From Fragilaria crotonensis (Eukaryota > Bacillariophyta > Fragilariophyceae > Fragilariales > Fragilariaceae): a stretch of 34,794 nt of DNA. A program made the translations under genes and the position numbers. The notes beneath the pieces are model-generated. The model was given only the letters and a program-made list of their open reading frames with translations. It had not been told where the DNA came from and did no database searches. The stretch lies in assembly GCA_022925895.1 (NCBI GenBank), contig JAKSYS010000657.1, forward strand, positions 1-34,794. Direction: 5' to 3'. Shown in pieces: positions 1-10,412 of the stretch (the stretch's first letter is position 1; each line of letters starts with the position of its first letter).

Positions 1-85
1 ATCGATACGCTGCGGCAAGACATCTAGCCTTGGCCAACTCAAGCCCAACTCTTCCGTACCACATCAACATATCAGCATATCAGAA

Positions 86-1302
86 ATGGGAAAGATCCTT
101 GTTGCCATTGCTCAGGCATCCCTCTATTGGGTTCTCTTGAATGCAGCACTTTCGCAAGTTCTTGTGGTTTACCGATGGAACGAATACAATCCTACGCTTG
201 TTCAAGACATTGTGAAGGAAGTTATCATCGAAAAGCCACTAGATCCAGTTATTGAAGAAGAGATTGTTGTCAAGGAAGTTGCGTCAGAATCAGTGGGAGA
301 AATTTTGGATGCCCACACGAAGAGTCGATCGAAGCAGCTCTTGTTGGCATTATACGATGCCAAACACCAGCAAATGACGCAACTTCAAGAATCTGAAGCA
401 AAGTCGCTCTATTGGTCCACCAGTCTATACAACCTTCAACTTATCCAAAACAAGAATTAGCATCAGTAGCGACAGACGTCAATTCGCTTCAGGCACTTCT
501 CATTCAGCCAACATTGGCGGACACTAAGGATGACGCTCTGATCAACCTCTTGGACCAGTCATTGGAAGAGCTTGATAACGTTGTTAACTCGAACGCTTCG
601 AGCTCACTTCTCAAGACCTTGGTCTCTTTGAACCTGACACGCGTTGATGCGCCTACAGTGACCAAGGACTGCCCAACTGCTCCGACTGGAGTTCGAGCCT
701 CAGGACTAAAGGCCGCCGTGGGGACAGTTCAGCATGCGCTTCGGGACCAAAGGAGGGGGAGATCGCTCGAACGATTGTTGAGCGAAATTAATGTGGAAGA
801 TTACATGGCCCTGCCTTTGCCAGAGTCAGCGTTGGCGGACGCGCCTGATCAACAACAAAGCAAATTAGCGAGCAAGCCCACACCTGATTCAGAGGAGAAT
901 CGCATCTGTCTACTCGAGGAGGATCTGATGGACATGGTGGATCTTGCCCTCCAGAAATCACCCACAGACCTACAATTGGCGCTGACCAAGTTTGTCAAGG
1001 ATCTCGATCCCGACACTGATGTAATTCTAGATGCCTTGCTGCCCCCACCATCTTCCTCCATTCGCATGGCACCTCGTGCTTCCACTCCTACGAATTTGCG
1101 ACAAGCGCTCAATTCCGAAGTGCTCTTTTACGGATCAACCAAACTCATCGACACGCTTGTCGATTGGGTCAGCGGCTACAACGATGAACTGGACGGTGTA
1201 CTGGATTCCCTGATTCAAACTGCCGGTGAACAATCAGTGGGACGCATCGTCGTTTCGAAATTGTTGGAGGTAGCCGGGCGAATCCTCTTCCCACACCTGT
1301 AG
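86..1302 (+). CDS. Unknown gene A: helical protein with N-terminal hydrophobic anchor, broken by a -1 frameshift
   Basis: I do not recognise the family. The ATG at 86 opens a frame with a hydrophobic N-terminus (residues about 4-28, signal peptide or signal anchor), then an acidic, Val/Glu-rich helical stretch. That frame stops at 458-460. A second frame, open from 397 to 1302 and lacking its own ATG start, continues the same Leu-rich helical character. The frames differ by one base, and no GT-AG pair of plausible length joins them, so one base is probably missing between about 397 and 457. With the frames joined the product is about 405 residues. The C-terminal part (residues about 260-350) recurs as a decayed copy at 4455-4735. 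The gene converges on the gene B remnant at 1640-1785. Function is unknown; secretory-pathway targeting is inferred from the N-terminus only. Confidence 0.6.
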
Positions 1303-1639
1303 TGAATCTATACAATACCACTCAAGCGGGTATATTGCTAACGAGATGTAAAGCAAGTAGTAAATCCGTCAAACAGGAAGGGGTTAGGGGTTAGACACAC
1401 AATTTTTTTCTCGTCATTGGCGAGAAGGTTGAAGGCACATTCCCATGAGACACCACGCGGGTTAGCGAGCTACCAAAGACACTGTTGGAAGGAATTGTTT
1501 GAACCATGTAAGCAGCATTTCCGACTGCGTCGTATGGAGTACTACAGTACAACGTAAGATACCTACATGATGACAAGAGGGCCAAGGCGAAGGTTAAGTA
1601 TTGAGAGTAGAACCCCTACCGGTAGAATGGTACAAACTT

Positions 1640-1785
1640 GACTTTTAAGTTGAGGCCATTCCTTGGATGCGAGGCATTGCAAGGAATGAGCCAATCGCTT
1701 GGCAGTCTTTCTTCCCCAGCAGAAGAAGAATCACCAAATACTGCTTCACTATCAACACAGACTGTAGCCGAAATATTGCCTCGCA
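1640..1785 (-). pseudogene. Decayed 3' end of gene B (copy of 4824-5825)
   Basis: On the minus strand this stretch matches the last 40 or so codons of the gene at 4824-5825: AGGCCATTCCTTGG near the stop, CCAATC..TGGCAGTCT, TCTTCCTTCCCCAG-like sequence, and the region coding for TVRVGNGAQDTVFDD. Indels put the match in more than one frame, and sequence upstream of about 1785 no longer aligns. It is a truncated remnant, not an independent gene. It sits downstream of intact gene A just as full-length gene B sits downstream of the decayed gene A copy. Confidence 0.7.
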
Positions 1786-2926
1786 TTTTGGTCCTGACTT
1801 TGACAAACCCGTTGTGGATGAGGATAGTTAACACACACACAAGGTGCATCTACAAAATCTGTTCGGAAGGAAACTCACGTTTAAGTGACGTCAAATCATC
1901 ATTGTTATGCTTGTTTTCATTGAAGCGCATTACGGCATAACAAACTTACAGGAACAAGTCCCGGCAACGTTTATGTTTTGGGTTTAATGAACTTGCGCGA
2001 GGCGTTGTTAGCGGATCATTATCATTATGCTTTATTTATATGAATGCGAAGTGACTTGACAGAGTCTCCGACCTCCTCTGATTTAACTCATGCAAGGCGA
2101 TGCTTTAAATGTTCTAACATGTGGGTCTAAGAACTATCGATGGCACTCGCCTAAACTCTGCAATCTGCTGTCTGGGGATGCACACTAGTTATTAGCAAAT
2201 CTCCATTCTGGCTCATTGTAACAGCGTATGATTGCTTGGATTGATGCAGCTGCGTGCATAAATTTCTGGCTCAAATCTACTTCATAAAAAGCCGAACAAC
2301 GATTAATCCGCGCATCTCGTAATTCTTTCCAATTCCCAACTCAATGAGGATGGATGCGACCGAGCTATCTCATCGTTCGAGAGATATCGGTGGGCACTAT
2401 GTGACCGTGGTTTTATGAGATATTGCACTGCTTATTTGTGCAAGCAAAAACCGTCAAAGAATATCAAAAACAAGGGTATGTTAACGGCGGTATAACGAGA
2501 GACCGGCGAAATGGGCCGGCAAAACTCTTAGGTGACAGAACGGTGTCGATAATAGCTATCATATGCATAGGCGAGACCTCCGTATCGGTCTATCATACAG
2601 TTTACAGACAACATACCAGTACTGTACCTTTTAAGTACTGTACGAGTAAATCAGTCGTACTAGTCGTAGTAGTATCTTTCGGGTCATATAGAGCACGCCC
2701 GACAATTCTGAACATTATATAACAACTCACACATAGACAGATTGGCGCACTGCCGTTATCTAACGGACGAGATTTGTGTATGAGTCTGAAGTCTGCATCG
2801 GTTGAGGAGCACAAGGTGAGGTTTTGGTGTTAGTGATCGCCCAAATCCCGGTGCAGTACAGATAAGGCGACCGCATTGCACCCATTTCACCCTGCGCATC
2901 GCATATTGCATCCATCCATTATATCA
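1786..2926. other. Intergenic, no gene recognised
   Basis: I see no credible coding region. The notable content is a run of GTAC/AGTACT words at about 2610-2680, a pattern that recurs in other intergenic stretches of the window. The stretch just before 2927 (about 2885-2926) resembles the 5' flank of the second sulfotransferase copy, with a shared TTGCATCCAT word. Confidence 0.5.
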
Positions 2927-4141
2927 ATGAGCAAGACCGTGAACAGGATGTGGGCTAATAAATTGTCCAGAGCAAGAGAAGGCCGCAATGTGTTGCGCAA
3001 TGTGATTCTTACTTGTATACTTTCCTTCTCAGTTCTTACTGTATCGATGGCACCGCGATCGGTGGTCCACGTATACCAGGAGGAAAACAAGTCATCGACA
3101 GATTTTACTCGATTCTTGGTTGAGCTCGCTCGATTGCCAACTAAGGATCTGCAAAAGAAACTGTACTATGATGACGTCTTCGAACTTGCAGCGCTCGAAA
3201 CAGCACAAAGAAACTCTTTAGTTAAGTCATGTCCGCTCAAATCCTTACCTACATGGCTCCCACCTTCGGCACTGTCCCCTCGGGTCTATCATCGCCCTTC
3301 TCATGTCATTTGGTACGAGCATTTGAGCAAAGCTGGTGGGACGTCATTTTGCAAGCTGGCGCAAACCAATTTGAACAATACCACAGAAGTTCCTGCCCAC
3401 TACTGCATGCCAGGCGATGGTCGATTGAAAGATGGACGTGTGGGTCTTTGGAACAATTCCAAGCTTCTCAAATACAGAGAGAAGAAGCCCCTCATCAGGA
3501 TCGTATCCAATGAGTGGAACCCATTTCCACCAGACCGATGGAAGTTGGAGGATCAACTATACTTCGTCACCACAATTCGAGACCCCCTGGATCGACTGGT
3601 TTCCGCCTATGAATATCAATTCTGGGGTATTATGCTCAATAAAAAACCCAAAAAACCAACGTTTGACGAATGGCTTGTGAAGAACCGAGAAACCTCGTTT
3701 AACATGTCGGCGCTCAATCCGGCATTGTACCTTCACATAGCACGATATAACTTCATTGCTTGGAAGTTCAGCAACGGTACCATGCCCCAGGGTGACCGCA
3801 ACGCCACCGATTCAATGGGTTTACCAGTGGGAGTGACTCGCGACGAGGAAGATCAATGGCTCGCTCCGTTTGTCATGGCGGCCAAGACGTTATCCAAGTT
3901 TGACCTGGTGCTAGTATTGGAGCTCATGCCCAGTTATTCGTCCAAGATGTTAGTCGAGACCCTCGGTTGGAACAACCTTTCGGAAATTCACGTCGTATCA
4001 GCGGGGAAAGTCCATGGCAGCAGTGCTTCGCGAGCGCTAACGAAAGACGTGTACGATGCCTTGTGGGAAGGTAATCGATTCGATATGATCCTGTACCTGT
4101 GGATGAAGGCTGTGCAAATGATCAGGTCACAATGCAAATGA
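2927..4141 (+). CDS. Type II membrane sulfotransferase, copy 1
   Basis: The 404-residue protein is predicted to transfer sulfate from PAPS to a glycan in the Golgi lumen. A short basic cytosolic tail is followed by a membrane span (residues about 26-42) and a luminal catalytic domain. The 5'-phosphosulfate-binding loop is HLSKAGGTSF (132-141, Lys135). The 3'-phosphate-binding motif is RDPLDRLVSAY (218-228). Several NxT/NxS sites fit a luminal protein. Length and layout fit the HS2ST/Sulfotransfer_2 type of Golgi enzyme; the acceptor cannot be read from the sequence. The first in-frame ATG is at 2927; the frame is open upstream but without an ATG. The gene has no intron. A paralogue lies at 14122-15438. 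This copy carries two extra residues (Glu-Tyr) directly after the 3'-phosphate motif. It lies inside the A/B duplication. Confidence 0.85.
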   Translation: MSKTVNRMWANKLSRAREGRNVLRNVILTCILSFSVLTVSMAPRSVVHVYQEENKSSTDFTRFLVELARLPTKDLQKKLYYDDVFELAALETAQRNSLVKSCPLKSLPTWLPPSALSPRVYHRPSHVIWYEHLSKAGGTSFCKLAQTNLNNTTEVPAHYCMPGDGRLKDGRVGLWNNSKLLKYREKKPLIRIVSNEWNPFPPDRWKLEDQLYFVTTIRDPLDRLVSAYEYQFWGIMLNKKPKKPTFDEWLVKNRETSFNMSALNPALYLHIARYNFIAWKFSNGTMPQGDRNATDSMGLPVGVTRDEEDQWLAPFVMAAKTLSKFDLVLVLELMPSYSSKMLVETLGWNNLSEIHVVSAGKVHGSSASRALTKDVYDALWEGNRFDMILYLWMKAVQMIRSQCK

Positions 4142-4310
4142 ATGGACCACTTTCATCTCGCATTGTTGTACATACAAAGGATGGACAGTTTTGTTTTGTC
4201 TGCGTGAAGATGGAGAAGGGCAGCTGTTGGTGGGTGTATTTTGTCTACCGCTGCCAAGACAGTATCGTGTTTAAGAATAGATTGTGGACCAATCAAGGCT
4301 ACGCGATCTG
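4142..4310 (+). repeat. Duplicated 3' flank of the sulfotransferase gene
   Basis: The sequence after the stop codon matches that after the second copy at 15439-15610 (AATGAATGGACC, GGATGGACAGTTTTGTTTT, GTTTAAGAATRGATTG). The duplication therefore includes about 170 bp of 3' untranslated or flanking sequence, more diverged than the coding region. Confidence 0.65.
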
Positions 4311-4454
4311 AACACATGGTGAATACGCAGCTGTTCAGTTCACCTGACATCAAGGCTACTTGTTGCCTGGACATCTGTACATATATTAACTCTTCCTCGA
4401 CCGTAAAGGAAGTTGCCACTTATAGTTCTCCCTGATTTACAGACATCAAGGCAA

Positions 4455-4735
4455 CGTAGCAGGCAAGCTCACTTCTGATGAAGTGGTGTGCCGTGTCAGC
4501 CTGCTTGAGGAGGTTGTGATGGAGACCAGAAATCAAGCTTTGACCAATAAGAGTTTTGACTTCGTTCGTCAACGATCTTGATCTCAACTGTGATATGATT
4601 CTAGATACCTGGCAACCTGCTGTCTCCTCCATCCACATCGATTTGTTTGTAATTGCGTGCTTCCAGCCGTACGAATTGCGACAAGCACTCAATTTCGAAG
4701 TGCTCGTTTACCGATGAACCAAACTCAGGAAAACC
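4455..4735 (+). pseudogene. Decayed internal fragment of gene A
   Basis: Nucleotide matches to 865-1150 run in order: GCAAGC..ACACTTCTGAT-like sequence, CTGCTTGAGGAGGTTGTGATGGA, TCGTCAACGATCTTGATCTC, GATTCTAGAT, TCCTCCATCC, TACGAATTGCGACAAGC, TCAATTTCGAAGTGCTC. Indels and stops destroy the reading frame, so no protein is expected. It lies 89 bp from the 3' end of gene B, in the same convergent order as gene A and the gene B remnant on the left. Confidence 0.75.
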
Positions 4736-4823
4736 GAGACGACAGTGAAAATTAAGACAAAGGCAAGGCTAAAGTATTGGGAACAACATCTCATTATTGG
4801 GAAAAAACTTCAAACTTGACTAT

Positions 4824-5825
4824 TTATTGAGGCCATTCCTTGGGTGAGAAGGCTTTGGAAAGAATGCGCCAATCACTGGCAGTCTCTTCCTTCCCCAGAA
4901 GTAGAAAGTCATCAAATACAGTGTCCTGAGCTCCATTACCAACACGGACTGTAGCGGTAGCCGCCAAGCCGCAAACATCCATTGATACGATCGAATCGTG
5001 TGCGCGACAGGTGGGTGCATGGGGACGTTGAGATTCCACCCCTTCCAAATATGTAGAGAGCGAGACTTCGAGCAATGATCCCGCAGGCGCCGACCAATCA
5101 TCTTCATCATCATGAGTGTCGTCATCGCGAGGCCGAGATCCTACTGCAATAAGAGACGCACGTGGATCAAAGAGCTGTTCTGCCTTGGCCCGTCCAACTG
5201 CACCCCCGCCATGTTCCACATCGAGGTACGTTTGAAGAGCTTGATTCAAGGAACCGAATGCACTCCTGCTAGTCCTCTGAGCAGCTTCTCCCCCAATGAC
5301 AACTTCTCTTAGAATCAGCCAACCATCGTTTGCAATCATTGAGTTATTCCTTTCATCAGGATCCAACCTTAAGAGAGTCAAATACCTCTGGTAACCATCA
5401 ACACCCAACAACTTGACAAGTGCTGTTCTATCGTCTGACAACGTCATGGACAACAGTCGTGGTGTCATGATGCTGGCTGTGTTCCGTGACCCAAGCGAGG
5501 AATTGGTTCGTTGTTCAAACTCGGCCTTGGCGGTTGTGGCTGTCCACCCGAAGTGTTCATCATGTCGCCATATCACACCCTGTGGGTGCCACGTGGTGGA
5601 GACCGTGTCCAGTGCCGACGCGGCCCAACCATGAGACGACTCGACAAGTCGTAAAATGTTGTTGGAGCATTGCGCCGCTTCGAGACCGACTTGCACAAAT
5701 TGTCGAGGACCACTGGTAGTAGCCATCATCATGGGGCTGTTGTTTCCTCCGTGTGTCATGTGGTGCCGGACTTGATATGAGGCAAGTGCGGCACGTCTTG
5801 TTGCAGTAGAGACATGAAGGATCAT
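4824..5825 (-). CDS. Gene B: tandem NTF2-like (putative lumazine-binding/SnoaL-like) protein
   Basis: The 333-residue protein starts at an ATG at 5825 and has no intron or signal peptide. Two similar halves each end in the strand pattern typical of small NTF2-like folds. Half one (about 55-176) ends with YQRYLTLLRLD followed by DGWLILREVV. Half two (about 193-330) ends with ATATVRVGN, FDDFLLLGKE and DWRILSKAF. The second half fits the Pfam-type putative lumazine-binding domain, where the motif is '..ytdyltLlk..dgWkIvnKvf'. Members of that group are mostly of unknown function, so ligand and role cannot be stated. A loop rich in Asp (about 234-243) separates two parts of half two. A decayed 3' copy lies at 1640-1785. 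The 3' end faces the gene A fragment. Confidence 0.7.
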   Translation of the reverse strand: MILHVSTATRRAALASYQVRHHMTHGGNNSPMMMATTSGPRQFVQVGLEAAQCSNNILRLVESSHGWAASALDTVSTTWHPQGVIWRHDEHFGWTATTAKAEFEQRTNSSLGSRNTASIMTPRLLSMTLSDDRTALVKLLGVDGYQRYLTLLRLDPDERNNSMIANDGWLILREVVIGGEAAQRTSRSAFGSLNQALQTYLDVEHGGGAVGRAKAEQLFDPRASLIAVGSRPRDDDTHDDEDDWSAPAGSLLEVSLSTYLEGVESQRPHAPTCRAHDSIVSMDVCGLAATATVRVGNGAQDTVFDDFLLLGKEETASDWRILSKAFSPKEWPQ

Positions 5826-7187
5826 TTTGTTGACTTTGATATTTGAATGCTTCGTCGTATGGAATAGTGATGCACCAAGTCAAGATAATAGTGAATCAGG
5901 AAGGAGGTTGCAAATTGCCGATGAAGTGAAGAAGGACAAGAAGATGAGACTAAAACTGCAACTGGAACCCGTTGGTGTCAAGGGTCAAGTAGCCTCCCAG
6001 ACTCGGCTCTGTCTGGCAAAGATCGCACGCAGCTGTCAAAGGACCGACATCCGGAGGTTCCGGAACTTTGGCTTTATGGGCGTATCGCGTAGCTGTACGG
6101 TGGACACAGAGCGATTATCTAAATAAAAAAATTCGCAGCCCCCCTCTAGATGATTCTCATGCAAGTGGAATGTTGCGCTCATCATAGATATAATGTAAAA
6201 CGTGAATTCTTTGGATGCCTAAGGACAAATCAATTGTTACGACATTTCGAGAATTAATCGATGATTCGGATGAACTACTTAGGGATAACCGCAGAAGCCA
6301 TTGGCTTCGCGAAGCCATTGGCTGCAGCCATTGGCTTCGCAAAGCCATTGGCTGTAGCCATTGGCTTCGAAGCCACTGGCTACGCAGCCATTGGCTTCGC
6401 CGATCTAGTCAAGGAACGTGTTTTCCAAAAAAAGAACTCGACACAAATTGGAACAATAAAGAAACTTGTGCTCTATGAAATATATGTGTGGTACAGTATA
6501 TACAATACACGTAATGGGTTGTCGGTTATCGCTTTATCGGAGTCGTAGGTCTCATCTATGTAAGAGAGTATTTGGTTCTACGTACCTGCTAGTAATACTG
6601 TACACCCTGCAAAGCAAGTGTGACGTCAATTTGGCACACGTTCTTGTTATTGATGCAGGATATTTGAGTACTACCGGTAGTACAAGTACTCCGTATAGTT
6701 GATGAGATTGCTGGCTTGTTGTTCATATCGTTGATTGTACACCGGATCACAACAAGGACAATGGGAGTTTGAATCATTCCTTGATGGGGGGGTGCAGCTA
6801 ATGTGCCTCCTTCATCAGATAGCATAGCAGCACGACAGCACCATTGACCAGCCAAGATCTCCCGTTTTGCATCTTCGTCGACGAGGATCTTGAGCTTGGA
6901 CTTGACTGCACCACTAGTGGTGAAAAGCTGAGTTTGTCTGCGAACACCAATTTCAATCACGATGCTACTTACACTTGTAAATACATGAGAAAGAAGATGG
7001 ATCCTACTACTGGTCATGTAGTACTTATGTACTAACTATTAACTGTGTCTGAATTGGTGTATGGTCAACACAAGAATGACTGCAACAGCTATGGAAGATT
7101 GATTCACGATAAGTCACACTTTGTTGGCGACATCACGAGAACAACTCACAGAAGAATTTTGGATTCCCCATACATTTCGGATTAGCA
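5826..7187. other. Intergenic stretch with repeats, no supported gene
   Basis: Several short open frames occur, none with recognisable content. Notable pieces are a GGAGGTTCCGGA word followed by TTTGGCTTT at 6053-6075, the GAAGCC repeat at 6294-6400, and GTAC-rich sequence at about 6560-6700. The repeat makes open frames that read as iterated Ser-His-Trp-Leu-Arg; these are repeat artefacts. Confidence 0.5.
6294..6400. repeat. GAAGCCAnTGGCTTC palindromic repeat cluster, left copy
   Basis: About seven imperfect units of GCCATTGGCTTCGCGAA are packed here. The core GAAGCCAnTGGCTTC is a near-perfect palindrome, so each unit could form a small hairpin. The same family occurs at 13424-13499. Confidence 0.85.
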
Positions 7188-9561
7188 ATGGAAGGCGGTA
7201 ACTTTGGTTCTTTTCGCAACGAATCATCACCGACAGGTAAGAAGAGGGCGGATGATCAAAACCTGTGTCTGAAAAGGGAGCGACAGCTTTTGCGTGACGT
7301 CGAACTATTTGGAGGACTCCACAGTTGTTCTGTGAAGGCTTTGTGTGACAGGAAACCGGATGACTATGGAAGACCGAACTCTGCATTGAGAAAAGCAGTG
7401 CGAAACAAAGTGAATAAATGGAAGAATTTGAGCCCTGAAGCCTACCAACGTCGCGTAGTTGAAGCATTTGGTGGCAACACTGCGTCAATTCAGAGACTCT
7501 CGGACGCGCCACTTTCACCACCATTGGCACACTCACCACAATTGGCACACTCTCCACCATCACGGCAAGCAGAGTCGGCACCGTTTGCACTACAAAGAAT
7601 GATGAGGTCTCCAGGAGGGATCGTTCCATACTCTACTACGCCACCATCCGCCAGCAGCAGCCTTATGATTGCTATGCCTGGCGGAACTGTCACAAAAGAA
7701 GAAATGTACATCCATGAAGTTTTGGCTGATTCTAGCAGGTTTGGTACGTGAGAGGAGGTGCTCCAGAGGGTGATTTTTGTCTTTTTCTCACACCAGCATG
7801 ACTTGCTTTTTTGAAATGAATTTAGTCGAGATCGATGTTGACATTGATCGTCCGGAGCGTAACCGTGAAGCCATTATCTTCTACTTTACTGGCAAGAAAC
7901 ACGAAGGCAAGTTGCACAACGGCTTTTCGATTCAAATGTCGGTGGATCCTCGCGATGCGAGAGCTGGACTTTACCGAGCTTATTTGATGGCCGGTAGCCC
8001 CCACTTCGTTTTCATCAAAGCGCCTGGTCTAAGTGCCAGCTTTCGAGTGGACCATGCTGAAATCAAGAAAAGAGATAGGAACGCCTGTCCTCGAATCCAA
8101 GAGGCTATTGACTTGAATCGAAATGATGTTGAGAATGATGGTAAGCGCGTCGCGCAGCACTTTCTTCTCAAATTTCCTTCGTACCTCCACCTGTCGAATG
8201 CTATCTACTCACCTGACGCAAGGGGGGGACGGATCCAAGGAGTGATTACACCATATCCTATCAAAAATGAGGTTGGTGGAAAAGATAACGTCAATGTGAT
8301 GTGTCGCATTGCTTGGAGAATTCATATTGTTGAAGCGACAATGCGAGTTGTGGAGGAGGTCAATACTGAGGGTAAAAGTGAGGAGGACGACATGGCGGAG
8401 CAACTTGCAGGTATGATTTTATAAGCAACTTTGAATGATAAATTATAAATATATTCTCACCCACCATTGAGCATAGCATGTTGCTTCACTTCTTCTTCAT
8501 TGCCAGGGTCCGGTAGTAACGGGCTTCTTGCCGATGCCATGCAAACCCCACATCCCATCCGCTTACCTCCTGTACCCACTGTTGACATCGTCAATCAAGC
8601 TGCTTCTGCTACTTCATCTGAAAGAAATCCTTTCGTTGTCGGTGGCATTGTCCAAGTCTCATCAAATACTCCCACCAACACCAATGGTGATGCGGGCGTT
8701 GCACTGATTGATACCATGATGGCGGACTTTGTGCAATTTCCCAACAAGCGCCCTCGCGAATCTGAGGAGGAGCTACGTGGTGATTCTGGGGAGTTCTTGG
8801 TACAGCGCCCGCGTGAAAATGACGAGAAAGATGATAATTACTGCCCTGATCGTAGCGGGGCTTCCGGTGCTACACATCCCCCACATCCCATCCACTTACC
8901 TCCGGCTCCCCCTGTTGACATTGTCAATCAAGCTGCTCCTGCAACTTCACCTCAAATTAATCCTTTCATTGTCGGTAGCATTATCCAAGACTCGTCGAAT
9001 GCCCGCACCAATACCAATGTTGATCCGGATTCTGCACTCGTTGATTCCGTGATGGCGGCGGACTATGTGGAATTTCCCAAGAAGTGCCCTCGTGAATCTG
9101 AGGAGGAGTTACGTGATTATCCTGAAGGGTCCTTGGTGCAGCACCCACGTGAAAATGATGAGAAAGATGATAACTACTGCCTTGATCGTAGTGGTGCCGG
9201 TGCCACGAAGCCCTCACATTCCATCCACTTACCTCCTGTTCCCACTGTTGATGTCGTCGTCGATCAGGCTGTTTGCATTGCTACTCCTCCTTCTTTCAAT
9301 CTCGGTGGCATTGTTGAAGGCAACATAGCTTTCCGCAGCGGTGATGTGGATGTTACACTTGATACCGTGATGATGGAGCATGTGCAATTCCCAAAGAAGC
9401 GCCCTCGTGAGTTTAAGGAAGAGCAATGTTGTGATCGTGAAGAGCCCTTGTTGCAACGCCCTCGTGAAAACGAGGAGGAAGATGATGATTACTCTTCAGA
9501 AGAAGGAGATTACTTTGTAGTAGATGATGATTTTGATGAAGTCGATGACAATTCGCTCTGA
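7188..9561 (+). CDS. Unknown three-exon gene with three 111-residue C-terminal repeats
   Basis: Proposed exons are 7188-7743, 7826-8410 and 8507-9561. The introns are 82 nt (GTACGT...TTTAG) and 96 nt (GTATGA...GCCAG), and both keep the frame. The product is 731 residues. Exon 1 holds a basic helical module around residues 28-95 (..KRERQLLRDVELFGG.., ..ALRKAVRNKVNKWKNL..), perhaps DNA-binding, then a Pro/Ser-rich linker. Exon 2 encodes a mixed alpha/beta domain I do not recognise. Exon 3 has three tandem 111-residue repeats from about residue 396. Each contains HPIxLPPxPxVDIV, an FPKKxPRE stretch (a plausible nuclear import signal) and an acidic RPRENDEKDDNY segment. The protein ends in an Asp/Glu-rich tail. 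A nuclear location is inferred. It lies inside the candidate composite element and could be cargo or part of it. Confidence 0.7.
8551..9549 (+). repeat. 333-bp tandem repeat within the coding sequence, three units
   Basis: CATyCCATCCrC landmarks occur at 8551, 8884 and 9217, exactly 333 bp apart, so units are in frame (111 codons). Unit three is more diverged and shortened at its end. Confidence 0.85.
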
Positions 9562-9905
9562 TCTATGAGATAACTTTTCTATGTTGCCGCTGTATTGATT
9601 TGGAACATCATATACCGGTAGGATATATTAATCTTGCTCTTCGAGCCAATTGAGAGTGTAGCTACAGTACTGATTGGAACCAAGACTTGAACCTGAATTT
9701 ACAGGTAACAAAAATGAATTCAACATTATAGACAGCGTGTGATTGTCCTTCAGCCCTTCAGCTATAGAGAGCCTAATCAGAAATCGTGATGGGAACCAAG
9801 ACTACATGGTGAACTTGCTTGTACACCGATCACCACAAAATTCAATCACTCATAAAGCAAGCTCACAAACGATCATAAAAATCAACCACCGTGTTCCAGG
9901 GCAAA

Positions 9906-10412
9906 ATGGCATCTACTCCGGAACCAAGTCTCTGGAGGAATAGCAATGCACAGCGTGTCCTCCAATCACTCCTTATATCTGGTGAGATTCGGTGCACAGC
10001 TACAAGCAAGGCGCAAATGGAGGAAATATGGAACAGGCATTGTCTTCCTCGGCCAGAGTTTGCTGGGTTTCAATTTTCGAAATTCCCTGCAAGACTTCGA
10101 GCCATGCAGAAGCGACACCTTGACCAGAGGGGACATTCTGAGGTGGAGTATGCTGCACTGCTGCAGCACAGGCAGCACTTCCCAACACCGGCAGTAAATC
10201 ATCGTGGGGAGCCACAGTGGCATGGATCGGACGCCGAACGGCTTCTGAAGGCTGATGTCACGTTGAAGACTCATGAGATGATGGCTCCCCAGCAGCTTTA
10301 TCGCACTAGGATTGAGTACCAGGTTTATCCATTGGAGGTGTTTAGGAAGCACATCCACCAAGAAGTTCGCTTGCAGAAACTTCTGCTGCAGTATCGCAAG
10401 AACCCCCGGTAA
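9906..10412 (+). CDS. Probable companion protein of the Harbinger-type transposase
   Basis: From the first ATG the frame encodes 168 residues. The protein is basic and helical, with WHGSDAERLLKADV at about 106-119 and a C-terminal block YQVYPLEVFRKHIHQEVRLQK. PIF/Harbinger elements usually carry a second, DNA-binding accessory protein next to the transposase. Position, same strand and 0.4-kb spacing support that reading; I cannot assign a Myb/SANT fold with certainty. Splicing is possible at the end: a GTAAAC donor overlaps the stop (10409) and a strong pyrimidine-rich acceptor ends at 10485. Together they would replace the last residue and stop with 51 further codons ending at 10639. The gene sits inside the candidate composite element. 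Confidence 0.6.
   Translation: MASTPEPSLWRNSNAQRVLQSLLISGEIRCTATSKAQMEEIWNRHCLPRPEFAGFQFSKFPARLRAMQKRHLDQRGHSEVEYAALLQHRQHFPTPAVNHRGEPQWHGSDAERLLKADVTLKTHEMMAPQQLYRTRIEYQVYPLEVFRKHIHQEVRLQKLLLQYRKNPR

Noticed and set aside
849-1112. 87-codon minus-strand open frame inside gene A
   Set aside because: It is antisense to a frame with consistent protein character and has no recognised motif; treated as a shadow.
1379-1396. Telomere-like GGGGTTAGGGGTTAG
   Set aside because: Only two units, surrounded by ordinary sequence; too short to call an interstitial telomere.
5560-5883. 107-codon minus-strand frame overlapping the 5' end of gene B
   Set aside because: It overlaps the better-supported NTF2-like frame and shows no family resemblance.
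6215-6548. Open frames reading iterated Ser-His-Trp-Leu-Arg or Ala-Ile-Gly-Phe-Ala
   Set aside because: They are simple translations of the GAAGCC palindromic repeat in two frames and have no other coding evidence.
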